A stretch of 64,000 nucleotides of DNA from Vanessa cardui (GCF_905220365.1 NC_061140.1:6822501-6886500); one strand, 5' to 3'. Positions 46,621 to 59,041 are shown, counted from the first letter of the stretch. Numbers and translations are program-made. The notes: generated by a model from the sequence alone, not told the origin.

Positions 46621-48212
46621 TATTGCTCCAGTTTTTTTTAATTGTTTTGAATTTTCGTTTGAAAACGAGTCATCATTTGATAGAAATTTGAACTCTAATT
46701 CAAATATTCTTTGGTGAATTTTGTATAAACAGAGCTAAGCCTACTACAAATCGAAGCTTTCTTAAAAACTTACAAGTAAATAAACCACTAGATAAAAGTG
46801 GTCGCTTTTGATAGATAAATACCTTGTATCTCTACGTAATATAAAACTAAATCGCTTCCCGTCGTCTTCACGATAAATCCCTTAAACTAAGCAAGGAGGT
46901 TTTAATGCAGTTTTCATAAAGAGAATAATTGAAACGCAACGTTACATGCATCTACGATTTCGTGCATATTATAATAGTAAAAAGCCGATAATTTCAACTT
47001 CCCTAGCTAGATAAAACCAAGCATCTTTCTTTATATATTTGATCTTCAATTTAAAGGTTCTATATATTGTACTAGTGCGAAGGCTTTAATAAGCAGCGTT
47101 CGGTGTCAATACTGCGATAATGATAAGAAACTTCTTTTTATTAGTCTCTTGTATTCTGACCTTATTTAATTAACAATCGTCCTTAAAACACAGTGCAAAG
47201 TTTTAGTGTTTGACCAAAAAATAATTTCTTAATGGGCCATTTTCAGGCGCGCCGTCATTAATAGTCCAGTCAAATAAGCAATTAAATCGAAATTTGAGCT
47301 AATTGGCTTAATTGTTTGTTTGAGTTCAAGTGAGGCCTCCTAAAACAATTTGTCAACAATAAATGCCTAAATTAGTTATGACAAAAATCGGATTAATTAT
47401 GCTCGTTTGAATGAACTGCTTTCGAAAATTAATATCTAATAATAATAAAAAAAACAAGATATGTCGTGGGCATCCGTTTGGAACAAAGTTGCTTTCGCTA
47501 TATATTATATATTTAATAACGGACAAATAAGACAAAAAATTAAAAGATCTTCAGTACACATTACGATTTTGCCTTACTTGAAAATTTCTGCCAGTTCACT
47601 TTAATATAAGACGCGTAAATTAAAAAAAAAAGCGTAATAACTTATATAAAAAATATTACTTATGCCTTTTAGCCGGTAGGTAGTTTATTATTAAATAAAG
47701 CCGTAATGTAATTTCACTTCCATTCAGCTGAAACTGTGTTCATTTCCCCAGACGTCGTTTTTATCAGTTTAAATATTATTGAACATTGCAACTACCTGTA
47801 TTCTTATTTTTAAATTATATTTGAAAATATATATTATATTTATTTATTATTAATACCTTATTAATTTCGGTTTACAATATATTTAATCATAGGAGTTTAT
47901 AATATACTTACCTACACTAGTTTAGTTTTAGAATGGGTACCGCATTTTTAATGGGTATTGGTGTATCTTCTGATAACAATATCAGTAAACATGTCTTTTA
48001 AATTATGTTAAACTAAAAACAGATTGGAATTTTTCTTTATTCCTTTTAACAAACAAAATTTTAGACAAAAAATTACTATGTTTAAAAGATTCAGAACACG
48101 TAGCACAGTTTTTATACCAAAAAAAAACTCAATCTTGACTAGAATCGATTTTTTGTCGAAGGGTGCCACTTTTTTGCGAACTACTCATCTTAAAATGTAA
48201 ATATAACACACC
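46621..48212. other. AT-rich stretch, no gene seen
   Basis: No feature beyond base composition. The short frames are not supported. Confidence 0.45.
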
Positions 48213-48492
48213 TTGTATACAACAACAACAACAACAGCCTGTAAATTCCCACTGCTGGGCTAAAGGCCTCCTCTCCCTTTGGTTTGGAAGGTTTGGAACA
48301 TATTCCACCACGCTGTTCCCATGCGGGTTGGTGGAATACACATGTGGCAGAATTTCTATGAAATTTATCACACGATGTTTTCCTTCACCGCTGAGCACGA
48401 GATGAATTATAAAGACAAATTAAGCACATGAATCAGCGGTGCTTGCCTGGGTTTGAACCCGCAATCATCGGTTAAGATGCACGCGTTCTAAT
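48213..48492 (-). mobile_element. tRNA-derived SINE, family A, head-truncated
   Basis: An inverted copy from (CAA)n to GATGCACGCGTTCTAA, lacking the last bases of the tRNA-like head, so it is 5'-truncated. Confidence 0.85.
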
Positions 48493-48989
48493 TTAATTTT
48501 TCATAAAAGAATAACAAGATAAAATGTTTCATATAAAAGTAAACCTAAGTATGATTTAGACCAAAATACGATAAATACGCAGTGTCCAATATCCGTCGAC
48601 GAATTGAGTTATGACTTAAATTGAAAGCGTTATAATGAAGTCCCGGCTTAGGGTTTCCACTTGTAAAGATCGTTTAATAAGTGCCTAATTTAATATAATG
48701 CTTCTTTCTCATTTTTAAATTGGCATTATTACACTCTCGCCTTTTCCGGGCCGAGTATTGTGATACTGCATGTCACAACGGACGTATTTCTTTTTTTATT
48801 TTACTACATTTTATAAAATATATAGTTAATTAAAACCAAGCATACGCTTAACTTAATTTTGAAAATACTGAAATACTGATGAAACTGACGTTTGGCTACC
48901 TCTAAGCCAGAACAAATATATGGTAAATATTTAGTCGTGATATTTAAAAATATGTAAGTTTTAGCTCGCGTTTTAAGCAGAATTATTTT

Positions 48990-49290
48990 AGCTAGATTAG
49001 TCCGCCGGGTCTCGTTTCGTAGAAGGTGATACCTCCCACCTCCTTAACACGTACAGATACTTATTGAAACAGCCATGTCCGGTAAGCATCGTCATTGACC
49101 TGTTCTCGATATCAAGCAATTCAAGTAGAGACGGATTACCTCCGCCGTCAACAGCCCTGCCGTTGGGTACTCCTTCCATATGAGAATAAAGACTCGCGGA
49201 GCTAATGCACTAATCCTGTACATGGCCATAAACATCCCCAACTGGAGTGGGACTGCAGTGGGCGAATCGCCCGCGTGAGCGTCACCGCCG
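48990..49290 (-). pseudogene. Degenerate non-LTR reverse transcriptase C-terminal fragment
   Basis: The minus frame reads EGVPNGRAVDGGGNPSLLEL and then LTGHGCFNKYLYVLRRW. The GHGCFxxYL motif followed by basic residues is characteristic of the region downstream of the RT domain in R1/Jockey-type elements. No RT core is present and frames change upstream. It is markedly GC-richer than its surroundings. Confidence 0.5.
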
Positions 49291-49775
49291 TCTACGACAT
49301 CGTACAGTAACCGCCCTCGTCGTTTTAATCGACTGTCTTGTCTATCAGTTAATAAATTGATCAAATTGTCAGTGTACTATTTTACCAAAACGTCCATTTC
49401 TCATAAGTCAATGTGGATATTTAATTATTTTACAGATGCGTAAGCTCGTTAACATATAAAATATTTCGTTCCTAGCGAGACACTAAGCAAAAATTAAAAA
49501 CGTATACAGGAAATTTTTGTTTACGCAAGAAGTTTAAAATTAGCTATTTGTTTTAAAAGGGATTAAAATTAAATATTGGCAACTACTTATATAGAAGAGA
49601 GAATACTGTCATCGAAATCGGTTGTTTCCACAAGATTAACGAATCCTTGTTATGAAAATAAACTTCTATTTGGACTCAATTATAAAGGAAAGTTATATGA
49701 CAGTCATGACGAAATGTAAATAAAATAGTATGCAATAAACGATTTATATAATAGAAATAAAACCATTTAATTAAA

Positions 49776-49788
49776 TTTATTATTTATT
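49776..49788 (-). terminator. Polyadenylation signals of PTCD2
   Basis: Two AATAAA motifs on the minus strand (49781-49776 and 49788-49783), 136-148 bases beyond the stop codon. Confidence 0.6.
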
Positions 49789-49923
49789 TAACATCTAAAT
49801 CAACAAACGCAACATTACAGTACATAATATATCTCACAAACAATACCATACACGCCCATCAATCATTCACTCATACAAAATTATGTACAAGCCACTAACA
49901 TCACTAAAGAACTAATGTTAAAA

Positions 49924-52900
49924 TTATGTCATATTTCTATTCTTTTGGCGCATCCCATAAGGCATTCTTGGCATACCTCGAGGCAAATTAGGCTTATCCG
50001 TTTTAACATTTATATCGGATGTTAACAGCTGGTCTAATGTCTGAAAACAATAAAAAATGTTGGTCATCTTATATATTATTATGTTCGTAGGAACGAAGAA
50101 AACACATGAGCTTGTGATTAACCATGTAATTCCGAATATAGCTTCATTGTGTCACACCATATTTTAACATACCCACTTAATTCACTTTATTATTTAACAA
50201 AGTAAAAAAGTACCCTACCTTATATAATCATAACATTATACTCAATATTATACATAACATACCTCTCCCCTAAGATTAATATTGAATTTATAAAAAGTAC
50301 TATAAGACAACACAATTTGGTACACAATATTATAGGTATATAATACATGTACATAAAGAACATAAATTTAGATAAATAAGATTTCATTAATTCAGGGTCT
50401 TTGATATGGTAATTTAGAATGCAAGTTTAATTTATTTCTTGTTTTTCCTATACTATCAGAAAAAGTAGATGGAATCCCCAATATCTCTTCCCATTGGCTA
50501 GCGTCTGGTATCTCAATTATTCTATCTTGACTACTTTTTTCTCCTTCCTTATTTTCTTCATATACTGAATTATCCGTATTTTGTGTACTTTTAAATACAC
50601 TTCCCTCTTTCTCTGGATGTGTAGTAATTGATCTTTTTTTAATTAGTTGATCTATATGCCTGGTAATTACTGCATCATCATTTGTCTTTACTCTGTACGT
50701 CGATGGGCCTCTTTTTTCAATAATTTTTCCTGGTAGCCATCTTGGGCCACTGGGGTTGTAATTTCTAAACATTACTTGTTCTTCCACATTAGTCTCCCTA
50801 TTTCTATTTTCATTATTCTTAGTGATTTGTTCTTCAGTCTTCTTGCGTTGTATATTGTCTGGATGCAAAGTATCTAATAATGTGCGCAAACGTCTTTTCA
50901 TTAATAATTCGGACGGACTTTTGTTTGTTGTGGTACAAGGAGTACATCTAAGTGTTAAAAGCAAATTGGGAATTCTTATCTCCCATTCTAAATCATCCAT
51001 TTTTCTAAGTTTATCTTTTATTGTTTGCACCATACGCTCTGCCAACCCATTCGTAGCTGGGTGATATGGTGCTGTGGTCACATGTCGAATATTGTTAGCA
51101 CGTAGGAACTTTTTCATTTCACTTGATACAAATGATGTGCCATTATCAGATACTATTGTTTCACATAATCCATGTGTAGAAAATGTTGATCTCAAAAGCC
51201 GAATTACTGTAGCCGACGTAGTGTTATTAACCATAAACAATTCAGGCCATCTCGAATATGAATCGACTATTATAAGAAAATATTTATTATGAAATGACCT
51301 AGCAAAATCCATATGTAATCGCGACCACGGTCTTGAAGGTGTAATCCATTCATAACTAGTCTTTGAAGGCATGTGTCGATTTTCTAAACATTTCGAACAA
51401 CTGTTAATTAACGTTTCGATGTCTTCACTAAGTGAAGGCCACCACACATAACTCCTAGCTATCGCTTTGGTTTGCACTATTCCAGTGTGTGCTTTATGTA
51501 ACATTTTTAATACCGCCTGTCGAAGTAAGTCTGGTACTATCACACGACAACCAAGTAGTATACAATCATCTTGTAATGAAAGCTCTGTACGGTGTAACCA
51601 ATACGGACGCAAATCTGTATCATTTACTTTATCAGGCCAACCACGGTAAATATAGTTCATAACCCGGGATAATGTCTTATCTCGTTTTGTCTCAGAAGCA
51701 ATATGTTGGACATCGTAGGGAAAATCTTCAGGTGCTTCAGCCAATAAAAGAATGTCGCTTAACTGCTGTTCAGGATGCTCTGGAACCGGTTGTGGCCATC
51801 TACTTAAACTGTCCGCACTACCGATTTGCGACCCCGGTATATATACGATTTCATAATTATGAGAAGTTAAAGCGATGGCAATTCTAGTTAAACGAGGTGA
51901 AAGCATATTTGGCATTGGTTTCTTCGGGTCAAAAATTCCAAGTAACGGTTTGTGGTCTGTAACTATGCGGAAACGCCTAGCCATAAGATAATTGTGAAAT
52001 TTTGTAATACCAAACATAATGGAGGTGGCTTCTTTATCAAGCTGTGAATATCGCCGTTCATATGAATGCAATGTCCGAGATGCCATGGCTATGGGTCGTT
52101 TTTGACCATCTTCCATTTCATTGGAAAGGACTGCTCCTACACCGTATTCCGAACTATCACAAGTGAGTATCAATGGCTTATTTTCATCATAATGTACAAG
52201 AGTCAAATCAAAAGTAAGTAAACGTTTTGCTGTTAAGAATGATTTCTGCTCTAAATCCGACCATTTCCAAGCCCGCCCTGAATCTAATAACCGATGTAAA
52301 GGTTCCAGTATTGTAGCTTTATGAGGAATAAACCGTTCATAGAAATTGTAAAGCCCCAGGAATGCTTGTAGCTCTTTTTTATTTTTCGGTTCCGGAGTGT
52401 TTAATATAGACTCAACTTTACTCGGTGCTGGATGAATTCCTTCAGAGTCAATAACAAACCCTAAAAATTCTACTCTTTCTTTTGCAAATTTGCATTTATT
52501 TTTATTTAATCTAAGTCCAGCTTTTTCGATTCTACTTAACACCAAGTCAAGTCTTCCTTGCATTTCCAACATTGTATGACCACAAACTATAATATCATCA
52601 ATCAGCACTGCTACTCCTTGTATCCCTGCTAGTAGCGAAGTCATTAACCTTTGAAAAATTCCAGGGCAGGCTTTAACCCCGAAAGCTAACCGATGTACCG
52701 TATAAAGACCTTTAGAAGTGTTTAATGTAAGCAATTTCGCTGTTTCATCATCCACCAATACCTGCGTGTAGGCTCGGTCTAAATCTAAAGTGGTAAAAAA
52801 TTTACCACCAGCTATTATCGCAAAAACTTCACTGGCCGTTGGCATTGGATAAGTGTCAGATTCTGTCGCTTCATTGACCGTACTACGATAATCTCCGCAC

Positions 52901-55900
52901 AGCCTCACTTCACCAGATTTTTTCAAAATAGGAACTACCGGTGTAGCCCACTCTGAGAAAGATATAGGTTTCAAGACTCCTTCTCGTTCCAACCTGTCTA
53001 TCTCTTTTTCCACTCGCGCTTTGATTGCATATGGTACAGGGCGAGCTTTAAGAAATTTTGGGTTTGCCCCTGGTTTAGTGTGTATAGTAACCGGCTGACC
53101 ACGGTAGGTGCCTAGTCCGTCCTTAAATACTTCTTCATATTTTGTAATCAGTCTTTCCATTTGTAAAAAATCTTCGTTGGTAATAAAGTTGATATTCATT
53201 ATTATATTAAGTGGGGCCAACCAATCGCGCCCAAGAAGATTTGGTCCGCTACCCTTAGCAACAATAACATCCAAGCTTTGCTCCTTGTCCTCATACTGTA
53301 CTGGTACTGTAACCTGTCCGAGTATGTGTACTGGAGTTTCATTCCATGTTCGTAGAGATAGCTGAACTTGTTGTAACTTATTACACGGCAGGCGTTTACG
53401 AAGCATATTCCAGGTGTATTCATTAATTAGGGTAAAGCTAGCTCCTGTGTCCACTTGCATGCGAACAGGCATGTCGAAGAAAAACACTTCTACTTCAATT
53501 GGCGGAATGCGGCTTGTGCTCTGTACATTATAAATGCCATTTAAGTAGTCGTCACTCTCTTCTGTGTAATTAACACTTCTGTTAGTAGACTTCTTCTTTT
53601 TAATGCAATTTTTTTCTATGTGTCCTCTCTTTTTGCAATACCTACAAACGGCATTAATAAAACGACACTCTCCCGGGTGCCGATTTCCACAACGAAAACA
53701 CATTCTTAAATTAGGTGTTGTTTGCACTGCATTAACTTCCATCGGTTCCGGGGCGTCGCCTTCGGGTGTCGTGGCGTGTGTCGCCAGCTCCGAAGTAAAG
53801 CTGGTAGACGCTGCTTGAATTACTCGAACATCACGTCCCGCACTTTCAGATGACAACATCGCATCTACCACATGTTGATATTGTAAATTTTCTCGTTTCA
53901 ATAGTTCGTATTGCAACCTACTGTCACACAATCCACACACAAGTCTATCCCGTAGCATTCTTTCTAAGTCACTGAAGTTACAACCGGAGCTTAGTTTTCT
54001 CAGTTCAGCTATGTATGACGATGCTGGTTCCCCGCGCTTTTGGTCGCGTTTGTAAAACTTGAAAGACATTGATATTTCATTTGGTTTCGGACTATAATGT
54101 TTGCCCAATATAGTTTCTATCTCCGTAAACGTCACATCGATCGCCTTCCTGGGCGTAATTAATGCAAGTAAAGTTTCGTATACGCGTGAACCACATACTG
54201 TAAAAAAGTTAGCACGTTTCACGGTGTCCACAATGATTCCGTTTGCTTCGAAACAGAATTTTAACCTCTCAATATAATTGTCCCAATTAGCCGTGTCCGG
54301 ATTAAATTCGTCAAAACTTATTGCTTTTTTGTCCATTTTGATCACTTTTACCATACGTCGCCACTATTATGTTCGTAGGAACGAAGAAAACACATGAGCT
54401 TGTGATTAACCATGTAATTCCGAATATAGCTTCATTGTGTCACACCATATTTTAACATACCCACTTAATTCACTTTATTATTTAACAAAGTAAAAAAGTA
54501 CCCTACCTTATATAATCATAACATTATACTCAATATTATACATAACATATATCATATTTATATACTTTTTTTTTATTTATAACATTTTCATATAAACTTC
54601 TTATTGTATTGTAACCACAATAAATCAAGCCTATCTTAATACTCTATAAGAGTGTTATTTGCTACAAGAGCTTCCGGCCATATAAGTATGGGCTATGCCC
54701 AAGCAAAGTCACGAAAAAAGCAACATAACTGTGTATAAAATATCATACCTGTTTATCAATTAATTGACGATCTTGAAGGGCCCTTTCAATACCTTCATAT
54801 TCTCTCTGTACATCCTTATTATCTGACATTTTCACTGCTTCCCGTATTTTAGTAATCTAAAAACATATTTACATTATTTAATTATATAAAAGTTTATCAT
54901 ATATAAATACATATTCTATTTGCAAAGATCAACTTACTGTTTCTTCAAAGAATGTATGTTTGTCTTTCTGATCTGGACGGTCAACGTCTAAAACTCCCCT
55001 CAATATTGGCAAAGCTTCATCTACTCGCCCTAGTTGTGCCAATGCCAAAACCTAAAATGTATTTTTTGTTATACTCAATTAAGTACTATATATTTCAAAG
55101 CCACAGAATTAAAAAAAACATAGATAATAATTAAGTTAATATGTTTTATATACACATACAAACAATGTTAAATATTATAATTATTTATTGTATCAAACTT
55201 ACTCGAATATTCCTAATGGTAATATAATGTTGTTTCTGTAATGCCACTGACTCCATTGCTAAATGAGGCGCTCCTTGATTTAAAGCCAATGCTGGAAAAA
55301 TACATGCATTCTACAAACATATATATATAAAAATACAACCTTGTATTTTTGGGTGTTTGTAACTCAATCAAGGAAAAAGTGATTTAGATGATATTAGGAG
55401 TTAACACATAGGTTATCTAACCCTTTCTTTTTCAGATTAAATTGCATATGCTCCAGTGTGATTCCAGATAAATGATTGTAGATAAATGGAAAATTTTAAA
55501 ATTTATGTATTATAATATATTCTATAATATATGTATTTGTAAGCAATACAAGTTTGGATATAACTTTGACTGACCTGACAGAGAACACACAACAGTACTG
55601 GCTTTACTTTAAACATATTACTTTTCGAGACTCAGTAACACGAAAAAAACAGTGTATACAAATATTATAGTATATAAAAACAACTTTTGTTAGTGAAAGT
55701 GCCAAAAGAGTAAGCACCAAAACTCAAGAAAGGAAGTTTAAGGCATCAACAAAAAAATCATTATGCAATTTCTACTCTTAAAAAAAGAACAAGTAAAATT
55801 TAAACAACGCACACTGCCCCACTTAGAACAAGGATGTGAAATGCTTTATTGGAAACAACCTATAAAAGAATACTTGGCTCTTAAGGTCAGCTGATCAAAA

Positions 55901-57375
55901 TTTTTAACAACCAACTGGAGATATTAAGCAATCCACATCTTGTAATTAAGCCCCTGACCTTTTAATAGCAGCACAACTTAAGCACGGTTTACTATCATTT
56001 TTGCCAAGGTAAACCAAGAATCAAATAAAACCCTACTAGGTCTAAATCCTGGTGTTAATATACTAAGATTTACTAAGTTGGAAGTAGATCCTTTTGCTTT
56101 ATGTGTGGTATACATATATACTGTATATACAAGATATGCCACCTGGATAGGATAAGTCACTGAACAAGGGAAAAAGAAATACATACCAGCCATAAGGGTA
56201 GCAGTTCTTCTTAATGGTATTGAGCCTACACTGATCATTTCTCCCCATAATTTCTTTGCATACTCGAAACTCTGGGGTGTGTTCTAAAAAAATCCATTAT
56301 TTATGACATTTTGTACAATTTCATGTTTAAAAATGTATATTCTATTTTATATTCATTTAAGACTAAATTATGTATGTTTACATGATTTTACCTGTTTATA
56401 GCAAGCTGCTATTATTAAAACAACTGGATATTTAGGGAACTTGGACATATTCAACTGTTTTTCTTGTACCCGTTCGAAGACATCATACATCTTATCATAC
56501 ATTTGATGGTTGTAGAGTAAGTCTAGTAATATCTGATATGATACCAGTTGATCGAAAAATCCATCATTATCAGGATCTTCAAAGCACTAAAAATGAATGA
56601 AAGACTATTAATGAGTAATATTAAAATTATTTCTAATTATCTTACGAGACATTCAGTCTAATCTACTTTGATTTAGATACGTAAGTTGATTAATACTTAT
56701 TTTTGATAGGAACTCAATGTCATAAATATATACTTTTTTTTTACCTTAACTGCTTCATTAGGTGCATCAAGAAAATGGAACATTCTCATAACTATAGGAC
56801 CAAAAACAAATGAACCAAATCTAAACTCTGTCTTTTGTGTGTTGAACCTGTAAATATTTATACAATATTAATATTCGTATACATTATAAATTAATTCGTA
56901 TTGTTGTGAAAGAATAATTAAGTGCAAGAGCCCTCTCTTTTTCTTATATGTAGTCAATATTCTAGTAAGTCATTTTTAATCTTACTTTTTAACCATATTT
57001 ACAACCAAATCCAAATCTGTCGGCTCTGCGATATGTACCATATTTTTTAAATCTTCAGTAAATATCATGTTTTTGGAATCTAATACAAATTCTTGCATTT
57101 TTATCCTAAATTTATCAGAAAAATTTGAAAATTGCTCTCTAATTTTTTTCCTGGTCTGTAAATATCCATCTATGCCCAATGATGATAAAGCGTACAATTG
57201 GTGAGCTGAAAATAGAAAATGTGTTATTTTTTAAACCATATTTTTATTCACAATTTAAAACATAAAAATAATGTAATGTAACACCTTGAGTAGTATGAAA
57301 ACCTCTTAATGGAAACATTAATCGAATGCCATGACTTGGTGCTATTCTAGATAACGAATTATAAAACAAAGACAT
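49924..57375 (-). CDS. PTCD2: Pentatricopeptide repeat-containing protein 2, mitochondrial; nine exons
   Basis: Coding exons on the minus strand: 57375-57285, 57205-56986, 56847-56745, 56586-56392, 56283-56187, 55291-55203, 55051-54938, 54856-54749 and 50040-49924. All introns are GT-AG and all phases agree, giving 377 residues, close to the roughly 390 of vertebrate PTCD2. The N-terminus (MSLFYNSLSRIAPSHGIRLM) is basic with hydroxyl residues and few acids, as in a mitochondrial presequence. Diagnostic stretches are FRFGSFVFGPIVMRM, the PPR-like FFDQLVSYQILLDLLYNHQ, AACYKQNTPQSFEYAKKLWG and TLMAALALNQGAPHLAM. PTCD2 acts in the matrix in mitochondrial RNA processing/stability, notably of cytochrome b transcripts in mammals. 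The last intron (4.7 kb) contains a whole Gypsy retrotransposon. Confidence 0.88.
50077..50259 (-). repeat. 3' LTR of the Gypsy element
   Basis: 183 bases, identical to 54365-54547. In the sense (minus) direction it has TATATAAGG at 50226-50218 and AATAAA at 50191-50186. Confidence 0.93.
50392..54354 (-). CDS. Gypsy gag-pol polyprotein
   Basis: One frame encodes all functions. Gag covers about 1-260, with two zinc knuckles (CFRCGNRHPGEC at 219-230 and CRYCKKRGHIEKNC at 237-250). The aspartic protease shows DTGA (302-305). The reverse transcriptase shows TLDLDRAY (522-529) and an LIDD (584-587) in place of the usual YxDD/FxDD. RNase H shows TCDSSEYG and VTDHKPL. The integrase shows an HHCC finger (HKAHTG, then CSKC at 986-989) and the DDE triad MDF, SDNGT and GLAERM. 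The start ATG (54354) lies only 11 bases inside the LTR; a second ATG at codon 7 may be the true start. No frameshift separates gag from pol. The element belongs to the K02A2.6-like group of Ty3/Gypsy elements by overall appearance. Confidence 0.96.
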   Translation of the reverse strand: MVKVIKMDKKAISFDEFNPDTANWDNYIERLKFCFEANGIIVDTVKRANFFTVCGSRVYETLLALITPRKAIDVTFTEIETILGKHYSPKPNEISMSFKFYKRDQKRGEPASSYIAELRKLSSGCNFSDLERMLRDRLVCGLCDSRLQYELLKRENLQYQHVVDAMLSSESAGRDVRVIQAASTSFTSELATHATTPEGDAPEPMEVNAVQTTPNLRMCFRCGNRHPGECRFINAVCRYCKKRGHIEKNCIKKKKSTNRSVNYTEESDDYLNGIYNVQSTSRIPPIEVEVFFFDMPVRMQVDTGASFTLINEYTWNMLRKRLPCNKLQQVQLSLRTWNETPVHILGQVTVPVQYEDKEQSLDVIVAKGSGPNLLGRDWLAPLNIIMNINFITNEDFLQMERLITKYEEVFKDGLGTYRGQPVTIHTKPGANPKFLKARPVPYAIKARVEKEIDRLEREGVLKPISFSEWATPVVPILKKSGEVRLCGDYRSTVNEATESDTYPMPTASEVFAIIAGGKFFTTLDLDRAYTQVLVDDETAKLLTLNTSKGLYTVHRLAFGVKACPGIFQRLMTSLLAGIQGVAVLIDDIIVCGHTMLEMQGRLDLVLSRIEKAGLRLNKNKCKFAKERVEFLGFVIDSEGIHPAPSKVESILNTPEPKNKKELQAFLGLYNFYERFIPHKATILEPLHRLLDSGRAWKWSDLEQKSFLTAKRLLTFDLTLVHYDENKPLILTCDSSEYGVGAVLSNEMEDGQKRPIAMASRTLHSYERRYSQLDKEATSIMFGITKFHNYLMARRFRIVTDHKPLLGIFDPKKPMPNMLSPRLTRIAIALTSHNYEIVYIPGSQIGSADSLSRWPQPVPEHPEQQLSDILLLAEAPEDFPYDVQHIASETKRDKTLSRVMNYIYRGWPDKVNDTDLRPYWLHRTELSLQDDCILLGCRVIVPDLLRQAVLKMLHKAHTGIVQTKAIARSYVWWPSLSEDIETLINSCSKCLENRHMPSKTSYEWITPSRPWSRLHMDFARSFHNKYFLIIVDSYSRWPELFMVNNTTSATVIRLLRSTFSTHGLCETIVSDNGTSFVSSEMKKFLRANNIRHVTTAPYHPATNGLAERMVQTIKDKLRKMDDLEWEIRIPNLLLTLRCTPCTTTNKSPSELLMKRRLRTLLDTLHPDNIQRKKTEEQITKNNENRNRETNVEEQVMFRNYNPSGPRWLPGKIIEKRGPSTYRVKTNDDAVITRHIDQLIKKRSITTHPEKEGSVFKSTQNTDNSVYEENKEGEKSSQDRIIEIPDASQWEEILGIPSTFSDSIGKTRNKLNLHSKLPYQRP
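54365..54547 (-). repeat. 5' LTR of the Gypsy element
   Basis: Contains the U3 TATA-like TATATAAGG (54514-54506) and a sense AATAAA (54479-54474) in only 183 bases. Its sequence is identical to the other LTR. Confidence 0.93.
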
Positions 57376-59041
57376 TCTTAAATAATCTTTATATTGTAAT
57401 TAAAAAAATATATGCCGAATTGGTTGATTTAGGGTTAGGTTTTGAAAAATTAGAAATTCACAGACTGTAAATATTAGCCTGGGTTGACATTTATCATATG
57501 TCAAATAATAAAGAAATCTTTGAATGCTTTATACAATATTATTTTATAGAATTTGTGCATAACTAAAAGATATTAAATTAAGAATTGAATTGAATTTTTT
57601 AGTACAAAAAACAATTTGGAAAAAATAATTAATTCACGAAAGACAAATAATTTGTCTTTCCAATCTGGGATCAAACCTCAACCTCACCTCAACAAAATCT
57701 AAGACAGTGATTACGATAGGAACTTTTATTTCGCTAGATTACAAAGCTTTAAGAAATTCTATATAAATTTGAATTTTGTCATTTATTTTTTTTCCAAATA
57801 ACATTTAACTCATTATTTTGTATTTACAATTTTCTATGTATGCAACGTATTACATACAGTAATACTATAACTGTATTATAATCTGTGTGACAAAAAAGGA
57901 AATGTCAAAAATAAAATAATATTAATGTTTTTATAAAAAGGTTAAAATATTACACATTAAATTTAACATTTCTTGCTAATATGTGAATGAACAATAAACA
58001 TAATGTTATAACCACTATTCAAGAATTTTCAAATTATTAAATTCATGTTTAAAATAATTGAAAATAAATATAATTGTTTTTGTGTTCTTAAAGATTCGAC
58101 TCTTAAAAAGTAGAACGAAAAAACGGTACTTTAATATATTTTATATGGTACTCGTACACAGTTGTGATATAAAGTATAGTATTTGTTGTGTTTATGTGAT
58201 GACATTGTGTAACCAGATGTACCATATTATTCTTAAAGTAAAAACAACATCTTAAAGCACATCTTAGTGCTCACAACATGAAGATATTAATAAATCACTG
58301 GATAAAGTCAATGTGTTCAAGAATATAAACAGATTTGAACTTGACTTTACCCCTGTGATGTTTTCATGCTGTGTGTACTATTGTAATACTATTTAAAGGG
58401 GTAAGACATAAGAAATGCATTATATTGAGATATTGATTCATTGTTTTTAAAGTCTTTTCAGTTTGATAATTGGACATTTGGGATTATTGTGTAGAAGGTC
58501 TAATGAGCCAAATAGAATTTACAATTATAAGTTGTAAATATAATTTTCATGTAAATATTTCTAATATGTATATTAATGGCCTATTGATTTTCGATATAGA
58601 TAACCATGGATGGGAAAGTAAAGTGACTAAATGGACTAAATGAGTGGAGGACATGTGAAAATGCATATTTTCATAATGAACAACATGAAAAGTTCAACAT
58701 ACTAAGTAATGTTGGAACTGATGACAAAATGCTGGGTGGAAATGTAATCAATGATAATATAGTACATAGTACCCCATTTTATTGTCAACATTTGTCAAAT
58801 TTATGATAGTTATACTTCATTGTTTTGACATGTAATTTTTTTAGTCTATTTAAAAAAGTAACTATCATATATATGACATTTTATGCTTAAATCATTTTTT
58901 TGATATCAAAATTATTAAATAGCACCCATACTTTGTTTCATTGATATTTTGACTAAAACACAAAAACAAATTTTACGTTTTACAGATGCAGATAAACTAA
59001 AAATAGAAAAGAACTTCAGTGACAAATTAAGTTAATTCATA
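57376..59041. promoter_or_regulatory. Divergent intergenic region between PTCD2 and the PRP4 kinase
   Basis: The two genes are head to head about 1.67 kb apart, so this region should hold both promoters. It is uniformly AT-rich with no GC island. A perfect palindrome with 11-base arms (GAAAGACAAAT) lies at 57638-57660. A good acceptor (TTTTACGTTTTACAG) ends at 58985, 56 bases before the kinase ATG, suggesting a spliced 5'UTR; a possible donor is GGG|GTAAGAC near 58399. Confidence 0.5.

Larger units (their letters stand above)
50077..54547 (-). mobile_element. Intact Ty3/Gypsy LTR retrotransposon in the last intron of PTC D2 (PTCD2)
   Basis: Two LTRs of 183 bases flank a single 1,320-codon gag-pol frame. 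The LTRs appear identical base for base. On the minus strand they start TGTTATG and end CATAATA. A 5-base TATAT repeat flanks the element (50072-50076 and 54548-54552). A purine-rich AGGGGAGAGGT tract adjoins the 3' LTR and GTGGCGACG directly follows the 5' LTR as the likely primer-binding site. There is no envelope frame. Identical LTRs, an intact frame and a duplication mean a very recent insertion. It has the same orientation as the host gene. Confidence 0.95.

Noticed and set aside
48163..48405. Open frames on both strands with poly-Q or poly-C tracts (also 18861-19121, 18892-19104, 5039-5312)
   Set aside because: They are translations of family A SINEs and their (GTT/CAA)n tails.
50822..53818. 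Several plus-strand frames of 60-85 codons
   Set aside because: They are antisense shadows of the Gypsy gag-pol frame.
56982..57197. 71-codon minus frame considered as a separate gene
   Set aside because: It is exon 2 of PTCD2, bounded by a splice acceptor at 57206 and a donor at 56985.
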